A stretch of DNA of 34,077 nucleotides from an uncultured Collinsella sp. (GTDB lineage: Bacteria > Actinomycetota > Coriobacteriia > Coriobacteriales > Coriobacteriaceae). The stretch lies in contig CAKTUH010000009.1 of the NCBI GenBank assembly GCA_934621885.1, positions 1 to 34,077 on the forward strand, written 5' to 3'. Position numbers and translations under genes: made by a program. Below the pieces are notes generated by a model. That model was not told the origin of the DNA. It ran no database searches and worked only from the letters and a program-made list of their open reading frames with translations. Below, in pieces: positions 1 through 7,674 of this stretch (positions are counted from its first letter, which is position 1; each line of letters opens with the position of its first letter).

Positions 1-1026
1 TGGATCGCGCCGGGCATGGTCGACACCCACATCCATGGCTTCTATAACCACTCGACTACCGATAACGACCCCGAGGGTATCGATATCAGCTCGACCGAGC
101 TCGCCCGTCGCGGTACCACCAGCTGGCTGCCCACGACGTTCACCGACGGTGTGGAGCAGATCAAGGATGCCTGCGCCGCTATCGCCCAGGCTGACGAGGG
201 CCGTGGCCCCGACTTCTGCGGTGCCCGCATTCAGGGCATCTACCTGGAGGGCCCGTTCTTTACCATGAAGCACGTGGGCGCGCAGAACCCCGCCTATCTG
301 ATCGATCCCTCCGAGGAGGTCTTCGACCAGTGGCAGGAGGCTGCCGGCGGTCGCATCGTCAAGAGCGCCATGGCTGCCGAGCGCGACGGTGCCGCCGCCT
401 ACGCTGCCGCTCTGAACGCGAAGGGCGTGGTGACCAGCATCGGTCACTCCGACGCTACCTATGATGAGTGCGTCGCCGCCATCAACGCCGGCGCTAGCTG
501 CTTTACGCACACCTATAACGGCCAGCGCGGTCTGCATCATCGCGAGCCCGGTGTCGTGGGCGCTGCTATGGCCACGCCCGAGACCTATGCCGAGATTATC
601 TGCGACGGCAAGCACGTGAACCCCGCCGCCATCAAGGCACTGCTGCAGGCCAAGGGCTGGCAGCACACGGTGCTCATCACCGACTGCCTGGGCTGCGGTG
701 GCATGCCCGAGGGCAGCTACACCAGTGGCGGCATGGACGTCATCATGAAGGACAACCTGTGCTGGCTCGCCGACGGCAAGAGCATCGCCGGTTCGGTGCT
801 CACGCTTGCCCAGGGCGTCAAGAACATCGTCGACTGGGGTATCGCCAGCGCCGATATCGCCATTCGTATGGCAACCGAGGTACCGGCCCGCTCTGCGCAC
901 ATCGAGGATGAGTGCGGCAGCATCATGCCGGGTCGCGACGCCGACTTTGTCGTGTTCGACCACGAGCTTACCCTCGTTGAGACCTATGTTGGCGGCCAGA
1001 GCGTCGGCAACGCATTTACCGAGTAA
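1..1026 (+). CDS. nagA: N-acetylglucosamine-6-phosphate deacetylase, 5' end outside the window
   Basis: NagA removes the acetyl group from N-acetylglucosamine-6-phosphate in the cytoplasm, giving glucosamine-6-phosphate and acetate. The frame is open from base 1, and the residues APGMVDTHIHG at the very start are the amidohydrolase metal-site motif that normally lies about 50-60 residues into the protein, so the N-terminus is missing. Further family marks are the LEGPF motif, the IGHSDATY motif, THTYNGQRGLHHREPG and the late catalytic-Asp segment LITDCLGCGG. The C-terminus GRDADFVVFDHELTL is the usual end of the fold. The gene stops with TAA and runs into a hairpin shared with the convergent flavodoxin gene. 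A 44-codon relic of the same 3' end lies at 3752-3883. Confidence 0.95.
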   Translation, partial: WIAPGMVDTHIHGFYNHSTTDNDPEGIDISSTELARRGTTSWLPTTFTDGVEQIKDACAAIAQADEGRGPDFCGARIQGIYLEGPFFTMKHVGAQNPAYLIDPSEEVFDQWQEAAGGRIVKSAMAAERDGAAAYAAALNAKGVVTSIGHSDATYDECVAAINAGASCFTHTYNGQRGLHHREPGVVGAAMATPETYAEIICDGKHVNPAAIKALLQAKGWQHTVLITDCLGCGGMPEGSYTSGGMDVIMKDNLCWLADGKSIAGSVLTLAQGVKNIVDWGIASADIAIRMATEVPARSAHIEDECGSIMPGRDADFVVFDHELTLVETYVGGQSVGNAFTE

Positions 1027-1030
1027 CGAC

Positions 1031-1070
1031 AGAAAAAGACGGCGGGCCCGAATTTGCTCGGACCCGCCGT
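1031..1070 (-). terminator. Terminator between convergent nagA and flavodoxin
   Basis: The arms 1039-1051 and 1058-1070 form a 13-bp GC-rich stem with one mismatch and a 6-nt loop. On the minus strand the stem is followed by CTTTTTCT, so it best fits termination of the flavodoxin gene. It can also stop nagA transcripts, but the plus strand has no T-run. Confidence 0.75.
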
Positions 1071-1100
1071 ATGGCTTAACGCTCAAAAGCACCTTAACAG

Positions 1101-1685
1101 TTACAGCTTGTTAGCAATCTTCTTTGCCGTGCGCTTGACGCCGGCCACAAGACCTCCCGCAGGATGCTCCTTCTCGTATGCTAGGCGCTTCTCGCGCTTG
1201 GCGTACTCTTCGACGATGATGTCGCCGTACTCATCTTCGATCTTGTCGAAGAAATCGACAGCGCCCTTAATTTCCTCAGCAGTCGGGTGTCCCTTCTGGA
1301 CACCGCCCGTGAGCTTGAACGGGCCCCACGTGTCAAATCCGGGGCAGCCGTAGACACCCATAAAGATGGCCTGCTTCATGCGGCAGATGCCATCGATATC
1401 CTTACCGTACCACTTGTTTTTACCGCCGTAGGTCATAAGACCAAACACCTTGTCCTGCGGCTGCAGCACGTTGGTGAGCACGCGTGCCATGTCCTTGTCG
1501 ATCTCGGAGTAATAAATGCCCGTGGCGACACCAATCAGATGGTACTCGTGCAGGTCGGGGTACTCGTTTTTGCCGAGCGCCTTTACGTCGAGGGTATCGA
1601 TCTCGGGGTGGGCTTCGACAATGGCGTCCACGAGCTTTTTCGTGTTGCCGTGGTGGCGCGAGGCGTAGAGGATGATGGTTCGCAT
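1101..1685 (-). CDS. Flavodoxin-family protein
   Basis: A 194-residue FMN-binding electron carrier or flavodoxin-like reductase, cytoplasmic. The N-terminus MRTIILYASRHHGNTKKL has the flavodoxin beta-strand plus phosphate-binding loop (ASRHHGNT). A later segment, GLMTYGGKNKWYGKDIDG, fits the isoalloxazine-contact region. The C-terminus is lysine and alanine rich and longer than in a minimal flavodoxin. An upstream in-frame start at 1757 exists, but the ATG at 1685 is preferred because AAAGG lies 7 nt before it and the protein then starts directly at the first beta-strand. The partner protein is unknown. Its neighbours nagA and lacX give no hint about its role. Confidence 0.85.
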   Translation of the reverse strand: MRTIILYASRHHGNTKKLVDAIVEAHPEIDTLDVKALGKNEYPDLHEYHLIGVATGIYYSEIDKDMARVLTNVLQPQDKVFGLMTYGGKNKWYGKDIDGICRMKQAIFMGVYGCPGFDTWGPFKLTGGVQKGHPTAEEIKGAVDFFDKIEDEYGDIIVEEYAKREKRLAYEKEHPAGGLVAGVKRTAKKIANKL

Positions 1686-1841
1686 AAGAAGGCCTTTCAG
1701 CTGTAATGAAGTCAATGTCAATATGGTACCCCGTTGGATAGCTGGGATACCGGACACATCGATGAACGTGCGGGTTTGTCCTATGGCTAGGACTGAGATG
1801 GGTGCTTGCGAGTAAAGGGCAGTTGTTCGAAAGGATGGGCA

Positions 1842-2723
1842 ATGGAATACGCTCTTTCCAACGATTCGATTTCTATTAAGGTTTCCACGGCTGGCGGCTC
1901 GTTCACCTCAATCGAGGCTGACGGTCGCGAGTATCTGTGGCAGGGCGACCCTGCCGTATGGTCCGGTCAGGCGCCGATCTGCTTCCCGATTTGCGGAGGC
2001 CTGCGCGATGGCAATGCCATGACGTTTGCCGGACATCACGTGAAGCTCGCCCGTCACGGGTTTGCGCGCAAGCAGGAGTGGAAGCTGCTGAGCCAAAGCG
2101 AGAACGAGCTGGCGATGTGCCTGGCTTCGGAGGATAACGCCGCGTTGCTGAGCGATTATCCGTACCCGTTTAAGCTTGTCGCCCGCTATACGCTTGAGGG
2201 GGCTGCCGTGCGCGTCTCCTACGAGGTCACTAACGAGGGCACCGAGGACATGCCGTTCTTTATTGGTGGTCATCCCGGCTTTAGGTGCCCGCTCGATGAC
2301 GACGAGGCCTATACGGACTACGAGCTGCGCTTTGAGAAGGACGAGGCCGCGGAGCTTTGCACTGCCGTTCCCTCGACCGGCTTGATTGACGTGGACAGGC
2401 GCTCCAAGAACCCCATGGTGGGAAAAACGCTGCCGCTGTCGCATGAGCTTTTCGATTTTGCGGAGACCATCTTTGACGTGCTCGAGAGCCGTCAGGTTAC
2501 GCTTTCCAAGAAGGGCGAGGACAAGGGCGTTCGCCTGAGCTTTGAGGGCTTCCCGTATCTCATCGTGTGGAGCAAGCCCGAGGGCGATTTTGTGGCGGTT
2601 GAGCCTTGGGGCGGTCTTTCGACCTGCTCTGATGAGGACGATGTGCTTGAGCATAAGCGCGGCTGTCTTGTCGCCAAGCCCAAGGAGACCGTCGTTCGCT
2701 CGTTCACGATTGAGATTCTGTAA
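1842..2723 (+). CDS. lacX: LacX-like aldose 1-epimerase family protein, copy 1
   Basis: A 293-residue member of the aldose 1-epimerase/LacX branch, which probably interconverts sugar anomers (phosphorylated or free hexose). Visible active-site candidates are Arg71-His72 (LARHGFAR), His144 (GGHPGF) and Glu254 (VAVEPWGG), matching the Arg, His and Glu set of mutarotases. The ATG at 1842 follows AAAGGA and gives the same N-terminus as the paralogue at 21122; a TTG start at 1806 has no support. It is followed after 59 nt by lacC, the same gene order as copy 2. LacX accompanies lac tagatose-6-phosphate operons in lactococci, but its true substrate is not established. By eye the two copies are about three-quarters identical. 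Confidence 0.88.
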   Translation: MEYALSNDSISIKVSTAGGSFTSIEADGREYLWQGDPAVWSGQAPICFPICGGLRDGNAMTFAGHHVKLARHGFARKQEWKLLSQSENELAMCLASEDNAALLSDYPYPFKLVARYTLEGAAVRVSYEVTNEGTEDMPFFIGGHPGFRCPLDDDEAYTDYELRFEKDEAAELCTAVPSTGLIDVDRRSKNPMVGKTLPLSHELFDFAETIFDVLESRQVTLSKKGEDKGVRLSFEGFPYLIVWSKPEGDFVAVEPWGGLSTCSDEDDVLEHKRGCLVAKPKETVVRSFTIEIL

Positions 2724-2782
2724 TTCCGTTTTGTCGACTCGTACCGCGAGGCACAAGGAGCCTGCGAGATAAGGAGCTAAAA

Positions 2783-3718
2783 ATGATCCTCACCGTTACG
2801 ATGAACCCGTCCGTTGATACGCGCTATCAGCTCGATGAGCTCATTATCGACGACGTCAACCGCGTGACGCCCGAAAAGACCGCCGGCGGTAAGGGCCTCA
2901 ACGTGGCCCGCGTCCTGGGCCAGCTGGGCGACGATGTTGTGGCAACCGGTCTGCTCGGCGGTCACATGGGTGCCTATATGGCTGAGCTCATGGACGACAA
3001 CGGTATCAACAACGACTTTGTGCCCATCAAGGGCGAGACCCGCATCTGCCTCAACATCCTCCACGCCGGCAACCAGACCGAGCTGCTCGAGAGCGGCCCG
3101 ACGATTGCCCCCGAGGAGCTCGATGCCTTTACGGCCAAGTTTACCGAGCTTGCGAGCAAGGCCGACGTCGTCACTATCTCGGGTTCGCTGCCCCGTGGCG
3201 TCGAGGCGGACTACTATGCCAAGATCACGGGCATTGCCGAGAACGCCGGCGCCAAGGTGCTGCTCGATACCTCGGGCGCCTCGCTCGAGGCTGCGCTTAA
3301 GTCCGAGGTTAAGCCCGAGCTGGTCAAGCCTAACCTGACCGAGATCAACGGCCTTCTGGGCACGAGCTTTACCACCGACGACGTGGATGAGCTCCGCGCC
3401 GCACTTGCCTCTGACGCCCGTTTCTCCGATATCCCCTGGGTTGTCGTGTCCATGGGCGCTGCCGGCTCCGTGGGTTTCCACAACGGCCGTGCGTTCCGCG
3501 CCAAGACGCCCGATATTCCCGCCGTTAACGCTACGGGCTCCGGCGACTCCACCATCGCCGGCTTCGCGCATGCCATTGCTGCCGGCGCGGACGACGAGAC
3601 GGTGCTGCGTACCGCCAACACCTGCGGCAAGCTCAACGCTATGGATCCCATGACCGGCCATCTGGTCATGGACCGTTGGGACGAGGTTTACAACGGCGTT
3701 GTCGTAACCGAGCTGTAA
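2783..3718 (+). CDS. lacC: Tagatose-6-phosphate kinase / 1-phosphofructokinase family, copy 1
   Basis: A 311-residue PfkB-family kinase, predicted to convert D-tagatose-6-phosphate plus ATP to tagatose-1,6-bisphosphate. The glycine-rich PfkB signature 1 is GGKGLNVARVLGQLG (about residues 36-50), and signature 2 is NATGSGDSTIAGF with the catalytic base Asp255. Subfamily members include LacC and the 1-phosphofructokinase FruK; sequence alone does not separate them safely, but pairing with lacX points to LacC. AAGGAG stands 6 nt before the ATG. By eye about 85 percent identical to the lacC at 22060. The gene is followed not by lacD but by a nagA relic. Confidence 0.87.
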   Translation: MILTVTMNPSVDTRYQLDELIIDDVNRVTPEKTAGGKGLNVARVLGQLGDDVVATGLLGGHMGAYMAELMDDNGINNDFVPIKGETRICLNILHAGNQTELLESGPTIAPEELDAFTAKFTELASKADVVTISGSLPRGVEADYYAKITGIAENAGAKVLLDTSGASLEAALKSEVKPELVKPNLTEINGLLGTSFTTDDVDELRAALASDARFSDIPWVVVSMGAAGSVGFHNGRAFRAKTPDIPAVNATGSGDSTIAGFAHAIAAGADDETVLRTANTCGKLNAMDPMTGHLVMDRWDEVYNGVVVTEL

Positions 3719-3751
3719 GAGCTCGGGTGTCGGCCCCGGCGTCACTTGCTA

Positions 3752-3883
3752 ACTCATGCCGACGACAAGTGCGGTAGCATTATGCCGGGGCGCGACGCCG
3801 ACTTCGTCGTGTTCAATCCCGACCTTACCCTGGTCGAGACGCATGTGGGCGGCAACAGCGTCGGTAACGCATTTACCGAGTAG
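3752..3883 (+). pseudogene. Relic of a second nagA 3' end
   Basis: About 44 codons in one frame (THADDKCGSIMPGRDADFVV to VGNAFTE-stop) match the last residues of the NagA at the start of the window almost position by position, including the motif GRDADFVVF. There is no start codon or upstream nagA sequence: homology begins abruptly some 33 nt after the lacC stop. Most differences are synonymous or conservative, so it was protein-coding until fairly recently or comes from a diverged paralogue. It marks a junction left by deletion or recombination. Confidence 0.85.
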
Positions 3884-3915
3884 CTGCCAAAGAGACGATC
3901 CGAGAGGGGATTTAG

Positions 3916-4389
3916 ATGATTTACGGTGCACTGGGCGATATCGAGGAATACCGCGGAATGCTCAAGGGTCTCGACGTGCTGATCGATTGGCTCGAGGAGC
4001 ATGACCCGGCGGAGCTCGAGGTCGGCAGCCATCCGATTCTGGGCGACAAGGTCTTTGCGAACGTCATGGCTCCCACGACGCGTCCCGAGGCCGACGCTCA
4101 CTACGAGACGCATCAGCGCTATCACGACCTGCAGATTGACGTTGAGGGTCGCGAGGCCTTTAAGGTCGCCACGGGCAGCCTGACGCTGGTCCAGGAGTTC
4201 GACGAGAAGGACGACTACGACCTGGTCGATTCCGACGCCTCGATCGCCGGCGATCTGGCCGACGACAAGTTTGCCCTGTTCGTTGCCGGTGAGCCTCACA
4301 TGCCCACGCTCGAGTTCCCGGGCGACGGCGCGCAGCCGGTCAAGAAGATCTGCTTTAAGCTGCTTGCCGACGCCTACTGGGAGGAGTAA
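3916..4389 (+). CDS. YhcH/YjgK/YiaL (DUF386) family protein
   Basis: A 157-residue single-domain cupin-like protein. The family includes NanQ/YhcH, a sialic-acid anomerase, and proteins tied to handling of N-acetyl sugars or disaccharides. Family marks are the MIYGALGDIEEY start, VFANVMAPTTRP, the metal-site segment HYETHQRYHDLQIDVEGRE (His and Glu ligands) and the C-terminal KKICFKL strand. The ATG at 3916 follows GAGGGG. It lies 32 nt after the nagA relic, so the original neighbourhood may have been amino-sugar use. Which sugar it acts on cannot be told from the sequence. Confidence 0.88.
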   Translation: MIYGALGDIEEYRGMLKGLDVLIDWLEEHDPAELEVGSHPILGDKVFANVMAPTTRPEADAHYETHQRYHDLQIDVEGREAFKVATGSLTLVQEFDEKDDYDLVDSDASIAGDLADDKFALFVAGEPHMPTLEFPGDGAQPVKKICFKLLADAYWEE

Positions 4390-4447
4390 CGCGCCGCTCG
4401 ATTGAGCTGTGTGTTGGCGCGATTTCCTTGAGGGAGTCGCGCATGAG

Positions 4448-4504
4448 CCCCGTTAATCGTGGTTTCCCGTTTGGGGAGCCATGGTCGGCGGGGTTTTTGT
4501 TTTT
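4448..4504 (+). terminator. Probable terminator after the YhcH-family gene
   Basis: An 8-bp inner hairpin (4461-4480, two G-T pairs) is enclosed by CCCCG (4448-4452) pairing with CGGGG (4489-4493), directly followed by TTTTTGTTTTT. The rest of the 4390-4599 gap shows no gene. Confidence 0.5.
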
Positions 4505-4562
4505 GAACAGGGGAGTTGCCGACGGCGTGGTGCTTGGATTGACGGGCGCGCGAGAAATCGGC

Positions 4563-4588
4563 AACAAAAAAGCCGCCCGAAGGCGGCT
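4563..4588 (-). terminator. Terminator of tRNA-Thr
   Basis: The 7-bp arms 4571-4577 and 4582-4588 close a CGAA loop (TTCG on the transcribed strand). On the minus strand this is followed by TTTTTTGTTGC, a textbook intrinsic terminator 12 nt past the tRNA 3' end. Confidence 0.88.
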
Positions 4589-4599
4589 ATCTTGTGCAA

Positions 4600-4675
4600 T
4601 GGAGCCAGCGACCGGGCTCGAACCGGTGACCCCCGCTTTACGAGAGCGGTGCTCTACCAACTGAGCTACGCTGGC
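4600..4675 (-). tRNA. tRNA-Thr (anticodon CGU)
   Basis: The 76 bases fold as a full cloverleaf: acceptor GCCAGCG/CGCTGGC, D-arm GCTC/GAGC with loop AGTTGGTA, anticodon stem CCGCT/AGCGG with loop CTCGTAA, a 5-nt variable loop, and T-arm ACCGG-TTCGAGC-CCGGT. The anticodon CGT reads ACG (Thr). Discriminator T and a genomically encoded CCA follow. The gene stands alone with its own terminator. Confidence 0.96.
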
Positions 4676-4832
4676 GGCCATGTGGTGACGCAACTGAGGC
4701 GTCAACGGCTGTCTATGATACGGGACATCGCAAATCCGCGCAAGTGTTCTGACGGCTTTTCTCACTTTAAATGCACTAATATTGGGGACGTGATGTCTTG
4801 CTCTTACGGGCCTCGAACAGAATGGGGCGGCG

Positions 4833-5315
4833 ATGGCTCAACCCAAGATTCTTCTTACGCGAATTGACGACCGCTTTATCTATGGGCAGGATGTCGAGCT
4901 GTGGAACGAGGCTGTGGGCAGCAATCTCGTCCTGATCGTTAACGACGAGATTGCGGCGGATTCGCGCAGGTGGGCACCTATGAGGGTTGCGGCTCCCGAG
5001 GGCGTGTGGACGCGGTTTTTCTCGGTGCAAAGGACGATTGACGTTATTCATACCGCGACGCCGCGCCAATGGGTCCTGATCATGGTGGCGTCGCCCGCCG
5101 ATGCGCTCGCGCTGGTTAAGGGCGGCGTGCCCATTACCAAGATCAGCATAGGCCATATGGAAGCAGGGGAGGGCAAGCGCCCTGTAACGCCTGCAGTCGC
5201 CATAGACGACGAGGATGTTGCCGCCCTCAAAGAGCTGCAAGAACTCGGCATAGAGCTAGAAATCCGCTATCTCCCCGAGTCCGACCCCGATCCCATCGAC
5301 AATCTGTTCAACTGA
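4833..5315 (+). CDS. Orphan PTS IIB protein (mannose/sorbose class) lacking the active-site His
   Basis: A 160-residue protein with the fold signature of mannose/sorbose-class IIB, closest in pattern to AgaB (N-acetylgalactosamine or galactosamine). It begins PKILLTRIDDRFIYGQDVELW. Working family members have LIHGQ or LVHGQ here, and the His takes phosphate from IIA. This protein has Tyr17 (codon TAT, one base from CAT). Later family segments are intact: NDEIAAD, TIDVIHTATP, ITKISIGHMEAGEGK and VAIDDEDVAALKELQELG. No IIA, IIC or IID gene is nearby. It may be a decayed transporter part or a sensory or regulatory protein that binds sugar or a partner without phosphotransfer. A TAATAT box at 4777-4782 could be its -10. 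Confidence 0.85.
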   Translation: MAQPKILLTRIDDRFIYGQDVELWNEAVGSNLVLIVNDEIAADSRRWAPMRVAAPEGVWTRFFSVQRTIDVIHTATPRQWVLIMVASPADALALVKGGVPITKISIGHMEAGEGKRPVTPAVAIDDEDVAALKELQELGIELEIRYLPESDPDPIDNLFN

Positions 5316-5349
5316 TCCCTCATACAGTGACAGCGAAATTGAGCTCTAG

Positions 5350-5386
5350 GGATGAAAAGGCGCCCGTCGGCGGTGCCGGCGGGCGC
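5350..5386 (-). terminator. Terminator of galM
   Basis: A 12-bp stem (5360-5371 with 5375-5386, one G-T pair) has a 3-nt loop; CTTTTCATC follows on the minus strand. It lies 27 nt past the galM stop codon and also faces the end of the convergent IIB gene. Confidence 0.78.
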
Positions 5387-5413
5387 TGCTGTGCGATATG
5401 TTGCGTTGTGCGC

Positions 5414-6466
5414 TTAGTGCCTCATAAAGTGGTACTCGATCACATTGCTGTAGGGGTGACCCGGGCCCACGATGCCCTGGGGGAACAGTGGCTGGTGCGG
5501 CGTGTCGGGGTACATCTCTGCCTCGAGGGCAAAGCCGGCGCCCCAGCCATAGTTGGCGTCGTCCTTGGCGTGCTCGTCGCCCAGCCAGTTGCCGGTGTAA
5601 AGCTGCACGCCCGGCGCGGTAGTGTAGTAATCCATTTCGCGGCCGGTCCACATCTCCTCGACGTGCAGGGCGCGACGCAGGTTGCGGCCGTACTGGTAGC
5701 CGCCGATGCACAGGCAGTGGTCGTAGCCGCGGGCCTGCTTAATCTGCGGATCGTCGGCCTCCATACCGGGGGCGACGGGGCGCAGCTCACGGAAGTCGAA
5801 CGGCGTGCCCTCGACCGGAGCGATCTCGCCGGTGGGGATGTTCTGCTCGTTAATGGGCAGGTAGTGGGCGGCGTTGGCCACAAAGAAGTGCTCGCAGTCC
5901 ATGCCGGCGTTATGACCGGCGAGGTTAAAGTACGTGTGGTTGGTCATGGACACGTAGGTGGCGCGGTCGCTCTCGCAGCCGTATTCGATGCGGAAGCGCC
6001 CCGTCTGCGTCACGGTAAACACGGCCGTAAACGTGCGGTTGCCGGGAAGACCCAGCTCACCGTCCTCGAGCGAGGTGGTCATGCGCACGGCATTGTGTAC
6101 CTCGTCGAGCTCAACGTCCCACACGCGCTTGTGCAGGCCGTGCTCAAGATCGCTGTGCAGGTTGTTGGCGCCCTCGTTGGCCGGCATGTGCCAGTCCGTG
6201 CCATCGATGGTGATCGTGGCGCCTGCGGTGCGGTTGGCCACGGGGCCGATGGTCGCGCCAAAGCAGGCGGGGTTGTCAAAGTAATCCTCGAGCTTATCGA
6301 AACCCAGTACCACATCGCGCACATTGCCGGGAATGTCGGGCACGTCAATGCCCAGAACGGTGGCGCCGTAGTCCATAATGCGAACGCAGATCTCGGGCCC
6401 GTTGAGGGTGTAACGATGAACGGGGGTACCGCACGGCGCGGTGCCGAAAAGCTCGGAAGTGATCAT
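5414..6466 (-). CDS. galM: Aldose 1-epimerase (galactose mutarotase)
   Basis: A 350-residue mutarotase that interconverts beta- and alpha-D-galactose, supplying the alpha anomer to galactokinase. The residues known from GalM structures are all visible: Arg79 (VANRTAG), His104 (NNLHSD), the general acid His177 (NHTYFNLAGH), Asp249 (GYDHC) and the general base Glu315 (GFALEAEMYPDTPHQP). The ATG at 6466 follows AGGA and starts at the conserved N-terminal strand; an in-frame start at 6526 would add 20 residues with no family match. It is divergent from the DeoR/LacR-like regulator. On the minus strand a GATAAT box sits just before a single TGTTCG half-site (6507-6512), so it may belong to the same regulon. 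Confidence 0.95.
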   Translation of the reverse strand: MITSELFGTAPCGTPVHRYTLNGPEICVRIMDYGATVLGIDVPDIPGNVRDVVLGFDKLEDYFDNPACFGATIGPVANRTAGATITIDGTDWHMPANEGANNLHSDLEHGLHKRVWDVELDEVHNAVRMTTSLEDGELGLPGNRTFTAVFTVTQTGRFRIEYGCESDRATYVSMTNHTYFNLAGHNAGMDCEHFFVANAAHYLPINEQNIPTGEIAPVEGTPFDFRELRPVAPGMEADDPQIKQARGYDHCLCIGGYQYGRNLRRALHVEEMWTGREMDYYTTAPGVQLYTGNWLGDEHAKDDANYGWGAGFALEAEMYPDTPHQPLFPQGIVGPGHPYSNVIEYHFMRH

Positions 6467-6611
6467 TTGGTTCCTAACATCGAGGTATTTCGGACAAACT
6501 GTAGCGCGAACAGGCGAGATTATCACTACATCTCACTAAAGCAGGGGGTATTTTTCTTAAAAAAAGTAATGAAGACGCAGTTGAAGCGTTCATTTTTGGC
6601 CCGCGCGAGTC

Positions 6612-6640
6612 TGATACAATTTGTTCGTTACTGTTTGAAT
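6612..6640 (+). promoter_or_regulatory. Extended -10 promoter overlaid by a phased TGTTYG repeat
   Basis: TG-A-TACAAT (6612-6620) is an extended -10 element. Immediately after it come TGTTCG (6622-6627) and TGTTTG (6632-6637), direct repeats exactly 10 bp apart. The same pattern precedes lacF and lacA. The position over the likely transcription start suggests autorepression of the regulator gene that follows. Confidence 0.6.
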
Positions 6641-6671
6641 TGATGCGAGCGTGGAACAGCGAGGACTCATC

Positions 6672-7436
6672 GTGATTAAGGCGGAGCGACAGGACAAGGT
6701 TCGTCAGCTGCTCGAGGAGCAGGGCACGGTTTCGGTTAAGGAAATCTCGGATGCGCTGGGCGTCTCGGACATGACGATCCGCCGCGACCTGGAGGAACTC
6801 GCGAGCCTGGGTGAGATTGAGCGCGTGCACGGTGGCGCCCGCAGCGCGCAGGGACGCCCCCATGCCATGTTGCGTCACGAGTACTCGCACAGTGAAAAAC
6901 GCACCAAGCATGCGGAGGAAAAGCTGCAGATCGCCCGTCGCGCTGTGGAGCTTATCGAGGAGGGCTCGACCATCTTTTTGGGCACGGGCACTACGGTGGA
7001 GCAGATGGCCTCGATGCTACCGGCGTGCCGCCTGCGCATCGTGACCAACTCGCTTTCGGTTTTTAACCTGCTCGAGGAGCGCGAGGACTGCGACTTGTGC
7101 CTGGTGGGTGGCATGTACCGCCGCCGCACTGCCGCCTTTGTGGGCCCCACGGCCGAGGACACCCTGCGTGCGCTGGGAATCGACGCGGCTTTTATCGGCG
7201 CCAACGGCATCCTGGATGGCGACGTATCCACATCCAACATGGACGAGGGCCGCATCCAGCAGCTCGCCTTTAGCAAGGCCGATTCGCGCTACCTGATTGC
7301 CGACTCCAGCAAGATCGGCAAGCGCGACTTCTACACCTTCTGCCGTCTGGACAGCCTGGACGCCGTGGTATGCGAGCCGAGCATCTCGGCAGAAGACCGC
7401 GCCGCCATCGAGGAACACACACAGGTTATCTGCTAG
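6672..7436 (+). CDS. DeoR-family sugar-phosphate repressor, probably LacR-like
   Basis: A cytoplasmic transcription regulator of about 254 residues. The N-terminal winged HTH reads KAERQDKVRQLLEEQG, then VSVKEISDALGVSDMTIRRDL and the wing GEIERVHGGA. The C-terminal DeoR sensor domain has the phosphosugar loop FLGTGTTVEQM and the segments IVTNSL, LVGGMYR, FIGANGI and ADSSKIGKR. The GTG at 6672 is chosen because GAGGA stands 6 nt upstream and IKAERQ is the usual start; a GTG at 6651 is the alternative. In lactococci and staphylococci LacR is a DeoR-family repressor induced by tagatose-6-phosphate. That role is inferred here from the shared direct-repeat sites before this gene, lacF and lacA. 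The protein resembles other DeoR regulators equally well, so no symbol is given. Confidence 0.88.
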   Translation: MIKAERQDKVRQLLEEQGTVSVKEISDALGVSDMTIRRDLEELASLGEIERVHGGARSAQGRPHAMLRHEYSHSEKRTKHAEEKLQIARRAVELIEEGSTIFLGTGTTVEQMASMLPACRLRIVTNSLSVFNLLEEREDCDLCLVGGMYRRRTAAFVGPTAEDTLRALGIDAAFIGANGILDGDVSTSNMDEGRIQQLAFSKADSRYLIADSSKIGKRDFYTFCRLDSLDAVVCEPSISAEDRAAIEEHTQVIC

Positions 7437-7493
7437 CTAACGCTGCAGGAGATACTTCTGCCCTCTGGCAACGCGGGGGTTACCGCTTCAATA

Positions 7494-7597
7494 TGACGCG
7501 TAAATGTAAAAACGCCATTTGCGCGTCAAATCAAATGACACGTAAAAATTTGCGCGTCATTTTGCGCGCCAACGTGACGCGATATGACGCGCAAATG
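7494..7597. repeat. Cluster of TGACGCGCAAATG repeats in both orientations
   Basis: Within 104 nt the 13-mer TGACGCGYAAATG occurs exactly or nearly so at 7494-7506 (+), 7516-7528 (-), 7536-7548 (+), 7548-7559 (-) and 7585-7597 (+), plus degenerate pieces at 7560-7571 and 7575-7581. Adjacent copies face each other and form hairpins. No ORF with protein character occupies the 7437-8110 gap. Function unknown. Confidence 0.75.
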
Positions 7598-7674
7598 TGG
7601 ATTCAGAAGCGCTCGGAAGATTAACGGAGCTCGCGAGTTTGCAACTTGGTCGCGTTGACGTACGAAGCCTTTCA

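Noticed and set aside
4428..4867. Small plus-strand frames around the tRNA
   Set aside because: They overlap the tRNA-Thr and two terminators, so they cannot be genes.
5327..6643. 438-codon plus-strand frame across galM
   Set aside because: It is antisense to a full galM with all catalytic residues and runs through the galM terminator.
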